From Monocercomonoides exilis (taxonomy: Eukaryota > Preaxostyla > Oxymonadida > Polymastigidae), in contig LSRY02000020.1 in the NCBI GenBank assembly GCA_001643675.2, forward strand, positions 976,001-1,040,000: a stretch of 64,000 nucleotides of DNA. Reading direction: 5' to 3'. The notes under the pieces were generated by a model. The model was not told the origin of the DNA. It made no database searches and saw only the letters and a list, made by a program, of their open reading frames with translations. A program made the translations under genes and the position numbers. Shown piece by piece: positions 47,211 to 58,625 of the stretch (positions within the stretch are counted from its first letter, which is position 1; each line of letters starts with the position of its first letter).

Positions 47211-47608
47211 ATCCTCATTGTTTTCCCAAATCCTATTTTATTTTGTGAAAAGACTGTTCCATAGAAAACTGATTTTTCATAAATGCATTTGGAACTATAC
47301 CAATATTTAAGGAACTTCTCTCCCTTTTAAACTTTCATATATCTTCGGCACTTGAGATACTGCATATTTCTCCCACACAATATGTTCATGAAAAATCACC
47401 TCCATGTTGCATCTTCATCGTAGATTAGATCATCAATCTCATCCGCTTTTGTGATATCAAAAATGTGCACAGCCAAAAAATAAAAATTAAATGTTTAATA
47501 AGCCATAAATATGGGGATTTAATCTTTTTCATCAAACGCTGTTTCATTTGAAAATGAGTCTCCAACAACTGTCTTTCAAATATTATTACATCATTAATTA
47601 TTATATGT

Positions 47609-47850
47609 GGGTGATTCTTTTTGAAAAGTCGTTAATGTTTAATTTTCAAATAAATCAAAATTTTTATATTTTTTAACTCAAAATTTTGTTTGCATACACC
47701 AAACATCATTAATATGGAACTGATTACTTAATAATGTTATTTCATGAATACTAAAGAAGATTCGTGAACAGTTACAGAAATTTGAGCATTATATGAAAAT
47801 ATAATTGATTAGAAAATTTAACATTTTCGACTTTTCAAAAGGAATTACCC
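47609..47850. mobile_element. 240-bp MITE
   Basis: Ends GGGTGATTCTTTTTGAAAAG and CTTTTCAAAAGGAATTACCC. The flanking 4 bp are ATGT (left) and ATAT (right), a near-match to a 4 bp duplication. No coding capacity. Confidence 0.75.
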
Positions 47851-47970
47851 ATATACGTTATAATGCTGTTATATAATCATATGATTACTCACAAATGATA
47901 AACTTTTATTAAAAATTCAATAAATTAGTTATTATGATGATAAAAAAGTTAAAAAATAAGTTGAAAAATT

Positions 47971-48960
47971 TTGAAGAAAAGGGAGATTCCTTTTAATTTT
48001 TCAATGTTTCATAACGAAAAAATTTGCTGGGATTGGTTTTGGTTACAAATTATATCGGACAAAAAGATGGAGTGCGAGAAGTGCGGATCAATAATGTATT
48101 TTACTAAGGATTCTGTTCAGGAAAGAATTTTTCTGTGTTCTCATTGCAAATCCAAAAAAACTGCATATGAAGATGCATATATGAAAGATTAAAAATTAGG
48201 ATTTTCTAAAGGATTTCTTTTGCTGCTCTTCACATTTGTGGGATAAATAATAAACATATTTGCATTCTGCTAAATGTTAATAAAGATTCAGTTTCATATA
48301 ACATGCATTTATAACGACATGTTGGAGAAACAAACCTGTGTCAAAATTTTGAACAGTTGGGAAAAGATGGACAGATCGTTGAAATCAATGAAATGCTGCT
48401 CAGACGAAGAAAATATCACCATGGAAGGAGAAAAAAGCAAATTTGGTTTTTCAGCGTTAAAGAAATGAAAACATGTGGATGTTAAGGAAATTCCATTATT
48501 ATTGGAGTTAAGAACAGATAAAAGGGACAATTATAACCATCAATTATTAAAAACGTAACACCAAAATCTCCCATTTATTCAGACAAATGGAAGGCTAACG
48601 CAACATTAAAATCGTTGGGGTTCGATCGTCACACCGAATGACATTAATACAGATACAAAACTGGAAAAGTGTGTGTACAAATTCTATTGAAGCTGTAAGG
48701 AGTGAATTACGGAAATATCTCCCTTCGCGTGGAATTCAAAATAGATATATAGACGATATAATTGCAGAATTTATATAAACAAAAAGAAAATCAACGGAAT
48801 TTTCTGAATTTGCGAAGGGCATGTTTTTTTATAATGAAGTGGAAAATAAAAAAATTGGAACTCCGATCGAATTTAGAGACTTAGAATCTAAAGAATCTGA
48901 CGGAGATAATGATTCTTCTTTTAACAGAAACAGATGAAATATCATATGACAAATCTTCTG
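47971..48960 (+). pseudogene. IS1595/ISXO2-like transposase, 48 kb copy
   Basis: It begins with an Asp/Trp-rich N-terminus and a zinc ribbon (MECEKCGSIMYF..FLCSHCKSKKT). Downstream come QIVEINEMLLRRRKYHHG (Asp to Asn in the first box), WFFSVKEM, SDKWKANATLKSLGFDRHT (DEW to DKW), TGKVCTNSIEAVRSELRKYL and PSRGIQNRYIDDIIAEFI, then an acidic tail. Several frameshifts and stops are present. Confidence 0.65.
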
Positions 48961-49605
48961 ATAGCGATCATATTGATGTGATAAACAAGAGGAGCAGACC
49001 CTGAATAGTTTTTAATTTCTGCTTTTTTTACGTTAAAACCACATCGTCACTTTTCAATATCACAAAACGATTCTTGCAGAAATGATTATAAATATTTAAT
49101 AGAAGTAAAATTTACAAAACATTAAGATTATTGTGAGTTGATCTTATCGTCTTTTGGAAAATAAAGATTGATTGTTAAAAAAATCTTTTTGCATTATATC
49201 TCGGTCATCATTAAATGAATTTTTTTTCTTATTTTAAAGATTTTCCAAAAAATATTTTTTCAAACGAATATTTTTTGTAATAAATTTAAAAATAAGTTCA
49301 ACATGAAACTTTTCTTTCACAAAAAAAAGTCAAACCCAAGTGATAAAAACTTAATATTCAAAAATACGTTTGAAGCACTTTGAAAATAATAAAGATAAAA
49401 GAAGGAAACTTTCTTTTCTTTCTTAATTTTTTCATTATTAACAATTTGATTTATTTTGATTTTTCGACATATCAATTCAATGTTTCCATTGTGCTCTTTT
49501 CTCTGTAAACTAAAAAATACTTTAATTTTTTTTCTTCCATTGATATTCAATTTTATTATGATTTTGTTGTAATAATTGACATTATTAACATTTTTTCTTA
49601 TTTCT

Positions 49606-50629
49606 TTTTTTCTTTTCTTTTCTTTTCTTTTCTTTTTTGCTTTTCAATCTCTAAATGATTAAAAGAAATACATTTCTTCTCTTATTATCCATCATCTTTA
49701 CATAAATCATATGCCTGAATATTTAAATTTATTAGCCAAACTGCAATTTCGATATCATACTTTGCATCATCCAAGCCGTTTTAGTTCCTGTTAACACGTT
49801 TATTCCACTGCCACTTCATTCTTCCGAAAAAGCATTCAACAGGAATCCGTTTCTTTGTTTGTCTTTCATTAATTGCTATTTCTTCTATCGTTTGAGCATT
49901 TTTAATTGGTGTGATTACATCAATTCCTTCAACAGCACCTTGATATCCTCTGTCTGCCATAACTTTCCAATGTTTAATTCCTTCGTCCAATCCATATTTA
50001 TCTCTTTCGTATTCTGATATTTGTAAATATTCTTTCAACGGCTTCAAGTCTCGTTCAAACAATGAGAAATCATGGATGTGACCCTCAACAACTTCTGAAG
50101 CAAACAATGCTTCAAAAGGATGGCTTGTTGCAACTGAAAGCTGTTTAATAATCCATAAACTTTATGATGCCTATCCCAGAGCAACTTCTGATTTTCAAAA
50201 CTGCTAGCTGGCTTGTCTGTTCTTATAGACGTTGCGTCCACTTGTAGTGCAACCGTTCCAAAAGATTCATCTGTATCTGTATATTTTGGTCTTCTTTTCT
50301 CAATGTTCATTTTTCTCAAAATTTTCAACAGGAGTGGACGTATTTGGATTATTGCATCAGAAATAATGTGGTTGCTTTTGTTGGATCAAATCCCAATTCT
50401 TGTTTGTGCAGTTCCAGAAAACAGCCATTTTAGGTTATAAAGCATTTTGTCAGTTAGCGATGAAGAACCTTTTGTTTCTTTTTTCGGAGTCTGGATTTTT
50501 TCGTTTTCAAGTTCGCAAATTATGCTGAGTATTTGTTTTTCAGTTAATTTTTATTTATCAAAAGATTTTTTGTTTGAACAAATAATCAAATAGCTTTCTT
50601 TCGGACTAGGAATTTGAAAACTTCATAAT
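49606..50629 (-). pseudogene. IS5/DDE_Tnp_4-like transposase, copy 2 (inverted)
   Basis: Reverse complement of 27,722-28,745. The 94 aa segment with LQVDATSIRTDKPASS is identical to copy 1, including the frameshift. Near the C-terminus it differs: RIPVECFFGRMKWQWNKRVN instead of RIPVEWFFGKMKRLWLQCAN, plus EGIDVITPIKNAQ against EGIEVITLIKNVQ. A TAA follows VNRN and would be Gln. Confidence 0.7.
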
Positions 50630-50802
50630 TTCTGTATTCAATATATTTTGTAAACAATATCAAAGCTTGTTAAAACTATTCGGAAAATATAATCAAATTT
50701 ATTGTTTTTTTCATCCAATTATGTAAAAAAAATACCAGTCAAAAAACATTTTGAAAATAATGAGAATTATTTGCATATTGAAAATCGAAAACCTTTGCAT
50801 AT

Positions 50803-51043
50803 GGGTGATTCTTTTTGAAAAGTCGCAAATGTTTTTATTATCATATTAATCAAAAATCTAACGATTTGCTCAAATTTCTGTTTTAGCTTACAAATCTCTC
50901 TGAGAATGTTGGAAATTGTTTTATCAAGTTTAAGATTCCATTTAAGTGAAGTTTGATATTAGTTAACAGAAATTTGAGTAAATTATGAAAATTTAATTTT
51001 ATTTGAAAATAAAACATTTGTGACTTTTCAAAAAGAATTACCC
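50803..51043. mobile_element. 240-bp MITE with 4 bp duplication
   Basis: Ends GGGTGATTCTTTTTGAAAAG and CTTTTCAAAAAGAATTACCC. ATAT lies on both sides (50,799-50,802 and 51,044-51,047). 241 bp long, no coding capacity. Confidence 0.8.
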
Positions 51044-51878
51044 ATATGTTTAAAGATGGTTTGACAAATAAAATGGAAAAATGATTTTGAATTTCAATTT
51101 TATCAAATAAATTTATATATTCACATTGCGAAAGACAATCATAAAGAACAAACGATGGGTCGAGATAACTTGAAAACAGATATGAAAACTATGCAAAGAA
51201 GGAGATTGAATATTGAATTGTGCTGAGTTTCCGTGTGAACTTAAATAAGTTTCTTTCTTTATAAATTAACAAAAAATATAGAATAAAAAAAAAATGAAAT
51301 TAAATAAAAATAAAAATAAAAATAAAAATTTTTGAATATGCAATATATAAAGGACATGTTCGTTTGATTTTCTTCTGAGGATATTAATCACAAATTTCAA
51401 TTTAAACAACTTTATTCAAATTTGTTTCTATTTGGTTTTTAATCAACATTTGTTTTTAAATCTCCTAATCAATTACTTTGTGTTCTTTAATAAAGAAACT
51501 TCGTTATCTCCCTCTTAATTTGTTCACCTCAAAAAATCGCTTTTTTTTTTTTTTTTAAATATTTCAAGCATTTCAATTGTTTCTATATTGATTGATAACA
51601 AAATGAATGTGTGAGTTATTCTTTTTGAAAGAAATCAAAGTTAAATATCATGGAAGAATTGAAATGTTTTTTTTAAAATTTTTTTTGTCGTTATCCTATA
51701 AATATCTCAAAATGTTCATATTTTCGTTTCAAATAAGTTTTACGTATTCCAATTTTCAAAAGTGTGCAGTTTGTTGAATTTGTTGTAAAAAAATATAAAA
51801 TTGGATTCAATTTTTTTTAACACAAATATAAAACCAAAAAATTTTTCAAAATAAAAATTTTACAAATAAAACATAAAA
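51044..51878. other. AT-rich region with (AAAAAT)n
   Basis: Includes an (AAATA/AAAAAT)n tract near 51,301-51,330 and a lone degenerate MITE left end near 51,611 (TGAGTTATTCTTTTTGAAAG). No gene seen. Confidence 0.45.
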
Positions 51879-52097
51879 ATGAATGAAACAGTACTTGAAA
51901 ATGAAAACATTTATAAAACGTTATATTCACTGCTGACGTTCAACTTTAACAACGAAATAATCTTTATAAATTTGTTTATATTTTATATTTTATGTAACTC
52001 CTTCAAAATTCTGAAAGCCACAAAGAAAATTTTGCTCATCCCTCCCAGTATCTCCTTACGCTGTTCAATTCGAAAAAGGAAGATTTGTGAAAAATGA
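51879..52097 (+). CDS. Small candidate ORF, 72 aa
   Basis: ATG to TGA with no UAR codon (MNETVLENENIYKTLYSLLT; then a hydrophobic stretch and a basic tail ending RKRKICEK). It lies upstream of a recombinase copy and a 34-A run and might belong to the same element. No family is recognised. Confidence 0.3.
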   Translation: MNETVLENENIYKTLYSLLTFNFNNEIIFINLFIFYILCNSFKILKATKKILLIPPSISLRCSIRKRKICEK

Positions 52098-52110
52098 GTC
52101 GAGCGTTGTA

Positions 52111-52116
<6 letters not shown>

Positions 52117-52150
<34 letters not shown>
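52117..52150. repeat. A34 homopolymer
   Basis: Uninterrupted run of A. Similar runs occur at 7236-7277 (42 A), 54,818-54,841 (24 A) and, as T, at 55,399-55,429. Confidence 0.9.
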
Positions 52151-52152
<2 letters not shown>

Positions 52153-52329
52153 TAAAAATGTTGAACAGATGAAAAGTTTTACGAAAGCATCTATTTTTTA
52201 AGCAGAAAACTGTTGAAAAAAGAAAAAGCCAAAATCTGGAAAATTGCATCGAAACAGAAAACGTGCTGTAAGAAGAATTAAAAGAGAAAAGAAGAAAAAA
52301 TATGTGGAAAGAATGAAAAAATTTTGAAA

Positions 52330-54075
52330 GAAGAACATGAGAAAGTGAATGATAAAGAAGAAGAAGAAGAAGAAGAAGAAAACGATGAAGATGAAAACGA
52401 AGACGAAAAAAATGAGGAAGAAAATGCTGAAATAATTAGTAATTATTCCTATGATAGAAATTTTGACGAAGACAAAGAAGATTGACTGATTCAGAAATTT
52501 CAAAATCAATTCCTATAAATTCAACAATGGACGAAGCAAAAACAATGGAATTGGATGATTATCACACGAAATAAATATTTTGCCATAGTAAACTGGAAGA
52601 AAAAGAAAAGACCCAAGAAAAATTGGAAAAGAATACGAGGAAAACATAAACAAAATATTTCGAACCTTTGTTCAGTACTCCGAAGAAAACTTCGACATTG
52701 CGAAGTCAGCTGTTCATTAATTCCAAAAGAATGAGAATGATCTGAAAAAATCAAATACTGATGTCAAAGATAGTGAATTTCAAATGAAATGTGAAACAAA
52801 ATACAAAATGATTAGCAATGCAGAGTTATCATGGAGCTGATGACAAACTATTATATCCAATGCAGAGGCCAACAACCCCAACGTGGGATCCAGCCCTCAA
52901 CCCTTCAGATTCTGTACCAAATTCTCCATCTAGATTGCAGCGCACCTTGTCATCAAAAAGGACAGAAGATTTTCTTCCTTATATGGAAGTTAGAATTCCG
53001 TTTTCCAATGACACATGGATAACACATCGATTGGTATATTGGATGAATGCGCAATTTTGCAAAGCAACAGACAACAACACTTGGCCATTGGAACCAAAAA
53101 CTGTTTATGAGTTTTTGAAGGTTTTGGGAATTGCATCAAAATGTTCGGTTTCAACAATTGAAAATGGAATAGTCTGATCATTGTGTGCAATTTCGTGGAG
53201 GAAAGCAAACATTAACATTACTACAGAAGTGAGACTGAAAGTTTTTGAGACTCAAAGAGATATTAAGAAAGAAAGAAATAGCTGGAAAGATGAAGAAACA
53301 ATAATTGAAAATGAGCAAGAAAAGGAGAAGAAATGGGGAAAAATACGGACTTTCAAGCTTTTTTTGCACAAAGCATTGCATAATTGCGTCTCTCATAACA
53401 TTATATAACTTTATCAGATTTTGAAATAAAATTGATTTTAATATCCGTAAACAGGAATCGCAGAAATCAAAACAATTCGTTTTCCAACATTTCATGAATG
53501 TCAAAAAATGGACCTATTTGTTTCAAATTTTTTGATCTCAAAAAGTCAATGAAAAGTGCATAATTTTTCAATGAAAATGCCTGATGCAAATTATTTTGCC
53601 CCAAATGGCAAAACAATCTGTTGCTGGTTAAATATCTGGAAAGAATATTAGAATGCATGCCTGATTGGTTCATGGATAAACCTAGGAAGGCATCCCTCTT
53701 TCTGTTTGCCCTATCAACTGGCTCAAGAGGACATTCATGCTCGCACATAAAGCTGAAACACATTGTCAGAGTATTTTCCAAAAAGGAATCAACATTCGTT
53801 ATGGTAACGATAAATGTTGAAACTGGAAAAGGTGTTAAGTGAGATGATCATTGCATGTCCATGGAAGGAGATATCTCCAAAAAGCATACGCTCAATGTGG
53901 TTTGGTGGTTGGAACAGTACTTGGTGGAGGAATACGGGCTATCGTTGACAAAGTTAGAAGAGTGGGATTTATGAGAATTACTCATGCAGTGTCTGCGGTG
54001 TGTAAGAAAAGGTTCAATAAAATAAAGTTGGCAAGAAAGAGATATGCAAGATGGCTATTCCAGTGGAAGATATAA
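52330..54075 (+). pseudogene. Tyrosine recombinase gene, copy 1 (interrupted)
   Basis: An acidic N-terminal part (ENDEDENEDEKNEEENAEII) is followed by STMDEAKTMELDDYHTK-Q-IF across a UAR codon. The core-binding region is at 52,818-53,177 (RTLSSKRTEDFLPYMEV; RLVYWMNAQFCKATDNNTWP; TVYEFLKVLGIASKCSV). After an inserted repeat (53,332-53,600) the catalytic start resumes at 53,621 (RKASLFLFALSTGSRGHSCS with the first Arg; IKLKHIVRVF), then WWLEQYLVEEYGLSL in another frame. The arrangement matches the copy at 55,596. Frameshifts and the insertion make it non-functional. Confidence 0.65.
53332..53600. repeat. Dispersed ~250 bp repeat, copy 1
   Basis: Homologous, in inverted orientation, to 58,370-58,625. 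Shared blocks include GAAAAATTATGCACTTTTCA, GGTCCATTTTTTGACATTC and AAGCTTGAAAGTCCGTATTT. It splits the recombinase copy at 52.3-54.1 kb. Confidence 0.65.
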
Positions 54076-54554
54076 CTTTTGTTCCCTGAAATCAGAACTT
54101 ATGAATACAGTCTTGTTTCAAACTAATATTCAAAAAATTCGTAAAAAACTGCCTTCAAAACAATCATTTTTTTTTGTACATAAAGCAAGAAAGAATCAAA
54201 AACACGATCTTTTTAAAAAAAGATAACTTTTCAATCGATATAAATGTTAAACAGTTTAAGTTTGTCTTTCTCTGAAATGAAGAATGAATCAACGAATGAA
54301 AATGATATTTCATTCTTTTGTTTTAACAAAATCATTTTATGGTCGAAGCCAGATGAATCCAAGATCAACTTTTTTATTCATATTTTTTTTTATATTTGTG
54401 CTATTCTCGATAAACTATTGATTCACCATTTTTCATTATTCACATCAACAATTCGTTTTTTCCAAAACTTTTAATGTCAAATTGAAAAATGTGTGTATGT
54501 TAATATCTGTCTTTGGTTTTTGATGATTATCATTTGAAAATCAAAAAAAATTTT

Positions 54555-54817
54555 TTTAGTGAAATAAGTTGAAAAAAATTATTTTTTAATATTCCCTATT
54601 TTTTCTGAAGACTTCCATTTATTTTGTTGTCAATTAAAGAAAAAATTTCATATTTTCTTCAATATTTTGTTTACACTAATAAAACTTTTCTGAAATGGAA
54701 ACAAAACCAAAACAGTGCTATTATTTCCCTATAAGAAAAGCTTTGAAAGTGTTTGCAGAAATTTAAAAATAATATGAAATTTTAATTATATTTGAAAATT
54801 ATACAAAAGTTGGTTTT
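54555..54817. repeat. Degenerate MITE-like copy
   Basis: An internal TTCATATTTTCTTCAATATTT segment and a right-side AATTATATTTGAAAATTA resemble the 240-bp MITE family, but both ends are eroded. It is followed by a 24-A run. Confidence 0.35.
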
Positions 54818-54841
54818 AAAAAAAAAAAAAAAAAAAAAAAA

Positions 54842-55397
54842 CATTTTTTATGTTTCAAAACACATTTTTTTATCAACGTCCAGACAATTCATATTTTTTT
54901 ATTGTGATTATTTAAAAAAAAACACATATTTTTGTCAGTGTTACACATTATAAGCATTTTTGTTATTTCCGAAAAGAAACTTAAAACATATTTTATGAAT
55001 TCCACATTTTTCTAAAAGAAATTTAACTCTTTAACAACTGGAATTTTGTTATATTGATTTTGCGCTTCAAATAATTCCTTTTGAATTTGATGCAATAACG
55101 AATGAAATCGTGAAGACTTTGAACTCATTCAATCTAGGAAATCAGTTGTCTTTTTTTTGCTTTTTGTGGAGCCTACACTTCCAAAATAAAAGTTAATGAG
55201 TTGGATTAGAGGTCGACATTAAAAAACATCTCTTCAGAAGGAAATGCTTATTGATCGTTGCAACTGTCAGATTGAGCACAAAAAAGAATAAAAAGAATAA
55301 TTGAATAGAAAAAGAATAAAGGAAATATGAAAAAGCCAAAAGGGCTTCCTTGTTTCAGGAAACTCTGTGAAAGCAATTCAAGCCTCAAAAAAATGGT

Positions 55398-55430
<33 letters not shown>

Positions 55431-55595
55431 GAGTCAGGTTGAATGAAATTCAAAAAATTTTTCAATTCATTTAACATTTATAATATGCAGTTTATTCCTA
55501 TAATTTTCGAATTGTCAAAAAGTATTATTTGATTTTTTTTTTGTCTATGAAAAATGATCAAAAAATATGCAATAAAAGTTTAACGCTTTCAAAAC
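54842..55595. other. AT-rich region with T31 run
   Basis: Contains the 31-T run at 55,399-55,429. No gene seen between the MITE-like remnant and the recombinase ATG at 55,596. Confidence 0.45.
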
Positions 55596-58049
55596 ATGTC
55601 AATGGAAATCGAATCTAGCTCATATGTCGCAAATTCTGTCACTTGTGAAATTTTGGATCCAAATGAAAACTCTAGGTTTTCAGATGATACTGAAAATTAC
55701 AATGTTTGGTTTTATTTGATAAAATTTTATTATTTTTATTGATTTTTTATTATAGAGAACGAATGATAAAAAAAAAATCAAGGACAAACACGAACAATCC
55801 AGTAATATTCCAGAAAATGTTTGGTTTTTCATTAAAAATAAAGAATTTATTATTTTTTTTTCAGACATTATCAACTCCATCAGCTCAAATTCGCACTCTT
55901 TCGTACAATTTTGATGAAAACGAGTTTATAAGAAGGGAAGAAGCGTGCGAAAGGATGATGTCGTTCGTTAAGGAATATCTTTCTCCTGCAAAAAAAATAC
56001 CTCATAGTTATTCATCTTCCATATGTGCAACAACTTCGTCAAATCCATCTCTTCAAAAAGATTCGTTACATAAAAAACATTCATCAAATGAATTTCGCAC
56101 TTCAGATTCAACAAGAACACCTTCTATCTCGCATATTCTTCCTTCCGTTATATATGCTTTGAAAAAAAGCAAATTCGACAAATATGACAATGCAAAAGAT
56201 TATTCAGATTCTGAAGATTTTGCAAGCGAAGTTTCTGACAGAGATGAAAATGATGAAGAGGATGATAATCCTATGGTAGAAGAGGAAGAATCTGATGAAG
56301 GAGAAATTAAAATGAAGAAGTTAAATTGTATTGAAATAAAAGACATTTTGGAAAGCACGAAAGATGCTACCAAATATTTGAAAAATGATCGTCAATTTTT
56401 CAGCGAAAAAGCAAATGCTCTCAACAGCTTGTCTTCTCCCTCAAATACTCCTGCTTGTGCTTCGCCCCCTCCCACATCCTTCTCCGAACTATTTTAAACA
56501 TCTTCAACAGATGTCTCTCCAAATTCTCTCTCTTCTTCTCTTTCAGCATCGTCCATTATTCCTTCCTCCTCTCTCTACTTTCATCCCACTCGAATGGATG
56601 AAGCAGTGAGCAGAGTCAGCAAGGAAAAAGCCAAGAAATACTTGAATGTGGAATCCATATGGTCTGAAGCAACCAAACGGAAACATTCTTGGGTCAATCG
56701 GTTACTAACAATTTGGGCAGAAAAAGTTGAAATAGAACCTTGGCCATTACATCATGAATCAGCCAGAGGGTTCATTTTGTTTTGCGTGAAAGAGTGCCAC
56801 TATCCTCTTTCCTCCATTTGCTACGTGATTAATCCATCACTAAAAAGAATTAACATCATTAAAAGAGGAAAAAGATTAAGTTCAAATACTTATCATTCTT
56901 TAAGAGATGCTGTGAGATGTCTCAAACACAGAAGTGAAGTGCAAAAAACAGTTGGGTGATTCTTTTTGAAAAGTCACAAATGTTTAATTTTCAAATAAAT
57001 CAAAAATTTCATATTTTGCTCAAATATCTGCTTTCACTCACGAATCTTCAAAAAAATGAATGAAATGGTATTATCCAGAAATAGATTTTATATTAGAGAA
57101 GTTTGGTGCATGTTAACAAAAATTTGAGCAAGATATAAAATTTTTGATTTATTTGAAAATAAAACATTTGTGACTTTTCAAAAAGAATCACCCAGTTACA
57201 AAAAAAGAACCTGCTGTTCTTCAGGATGTGAAAAGAATTGTTCATTTCATTCCCAATACAATGCTCGATAAGGCGCTTGAATCATTTCTTTATCTCGTTG
57301 CTGTGCGCACAGGGGCTCGCGCTGTTACACTTTCCAACGTGAAACTATCAGACATCAAACAAGTCGTGAGATCAAAGGCGAATGGAAAACTGTTATGCAC
57401 AATCCAAAACAATAGAACCAAAGCTTCACATAACTGTGGGCACAAGGTCACAATTGAAGGCAACGAAGATGAAGTGAATGACGACGATCCAGTCTATTGG
57501 CTCTCGTTGCATGTATATCAAAAAAAAGGAGTTAGGCTTTTTGATTGGGTTAACACAAATGAAAAAGCAAACCTTAATAAACTGGTGTGGCCACTGAGCA
57601 CTGAAAGCATGAGGGAGAGATTCAAAAGAAGAGCGGAAGCAGCTGGGTACACTTGTCATCTGTTTTGTTTCCATTCACTGCGAAGTGGCTTCATTTGTAC
57701 TGCTCTAATTGCTGCTGACAAAGACGATGAAACCCAACAAGCTGTCATGGAAAAAACAGCCTTTGTTGTTGGCTGGCAACAGTGCAGACTTTCGCAATGC
57801 ACTTTCATCAAAGAAGCCTTGAAACGTGCCATGGTTGCCTCAACGCTAATCACCATTAACGATGATTGCAACCAAACTGTGTTCGATGAAACACAATTGG
57901 AGTTGGAAATGATTCGCTGCATTTCGTTAAATGAATAGGTGCTGAAAGAATAGAGCCCGATGGAGGAGTATTTTCAACAGGTTATTAAAAGAATAATGTA
58001 ATATTTTGGAGATTTGAATTTTGAAGAAGCTTCAAAAAGGGGTGTTTGA
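55596..58049 (+). CDS. Tyrosine recombinase (Crypton/integrase-like), split by a MITE
   Basis: Exons: 55,596-55,703; 55,756-55,818; 55,865-56,953, resuming at 57,198-58,049. The two small introns (52 and 46 bp) both start GTTTGG and end TAG/CAG and keep the frame. The N-terminus is acidic and Ser-rich. The core-binding domain (KRKHSWVNRLLTIWAEKVEI; WPLHHESARGFILFCVKECH) is followed, after the MITE, by the catalytic domain: VRTGARAVTLSNVKLSDI (first Arg), FCFHSLRSGFICTALI (HxxR), VVGWQQCRLSQCTFIKEALK. At the expected nucleophile the residue appears to be Phe. TAA at 56,495 and TAG/TAA at 57,936, 57,951 and 57,999 are Gln (SLNE-Q-VLKE-Q-SPMEEYF). It ends at TGA 58,047-58,049. Removing the MITE and one duplication restores one frame exactly. 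Confidence 0.75.
56954..57193. mobile_element. 240-bp MITE inserted in the recombinase gene
   Basis: Ends GGGTGATTCTTTTTGAAAAG and CTTTTCAAAAAGAATCACCC, 240 bp. AGTT lies on both sides (56,950-56,953 and 57,194-57,197), a clean 4 bp target duplication. Excision would give ..QKTV-TKKEPAV.., in frame. Confidence 0.9.
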
Positions 58050-58369
58050 CTAATGTTGTGAAGAAATTTGTTGACAAAAATGAAAAATTATTGTTAATAA
58101 TTAATTACAAATTGAATAAAATGAATAAAAGAATTTGTTTGGAGAAAAAATAAGCAAATCTTTTCGTTGTTGTTCTTTCATTGGACAATCAATAAATCGA
58201 AACTGATTTCTCGTTCAGCTGAAAACATAAGCCTTAATGAATGAGTTTGGAAAAGCACAGCAGGTTTGGAAAACAAATGCTAATGGACATGTTAAAAATG
58301 TTTGGAAGCGGTTTATTTTTTTGATTTTTTTTAATAAATCAAATATTATGAATTAATTTTGGTCAAAAT

Positions 58370-58625
58370 ATATGACTTCAGGCATTTTCATTGAAAAATT
58401 ATGCACTTTTCAATGATTATTTGAGATTAAAAAACACAATAAAAATGGGTCCATTTTTTGACATTCGTGAAATGTTGGAAAACTTAATGTTTTGATTCAA
58501 TGATGCCTGTTAACAGATATGAAAATCAAATTTATTTTGAAATCTGAGAAAGCGAAATAAAGTTATGAGCGAAACAATTTTTTTTTTGCTTTGTGCATAA
58601 AAAGCTTGAAAGTCCGTATTTTCCC
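58370..58625. repeat. Dispersed ~250 bp repeat, copy 2
   Basis: Partner of 53,332-53,600 in the opposite orientation. It lies about 320 bp after the end of the recombinase gene and has no coding signal here. Confidence 0.65.

Noticed and set aside
53178-53781. Minus-strand proteins over the recombinase copy at 53 kb
   Set aside because: They cover the inserted repeat and the antisense of a clear recombinase domain, and the other copy of the repeat is not open.
56950-57197. The MITE in the recombinase gene being an intron (introner)
   Set aside because: GT..AG borders can be drawn (GTTGGG..CCCAG), but each choice puts the downstream exon out of frame. Only exact excision with one AGTT restores it.
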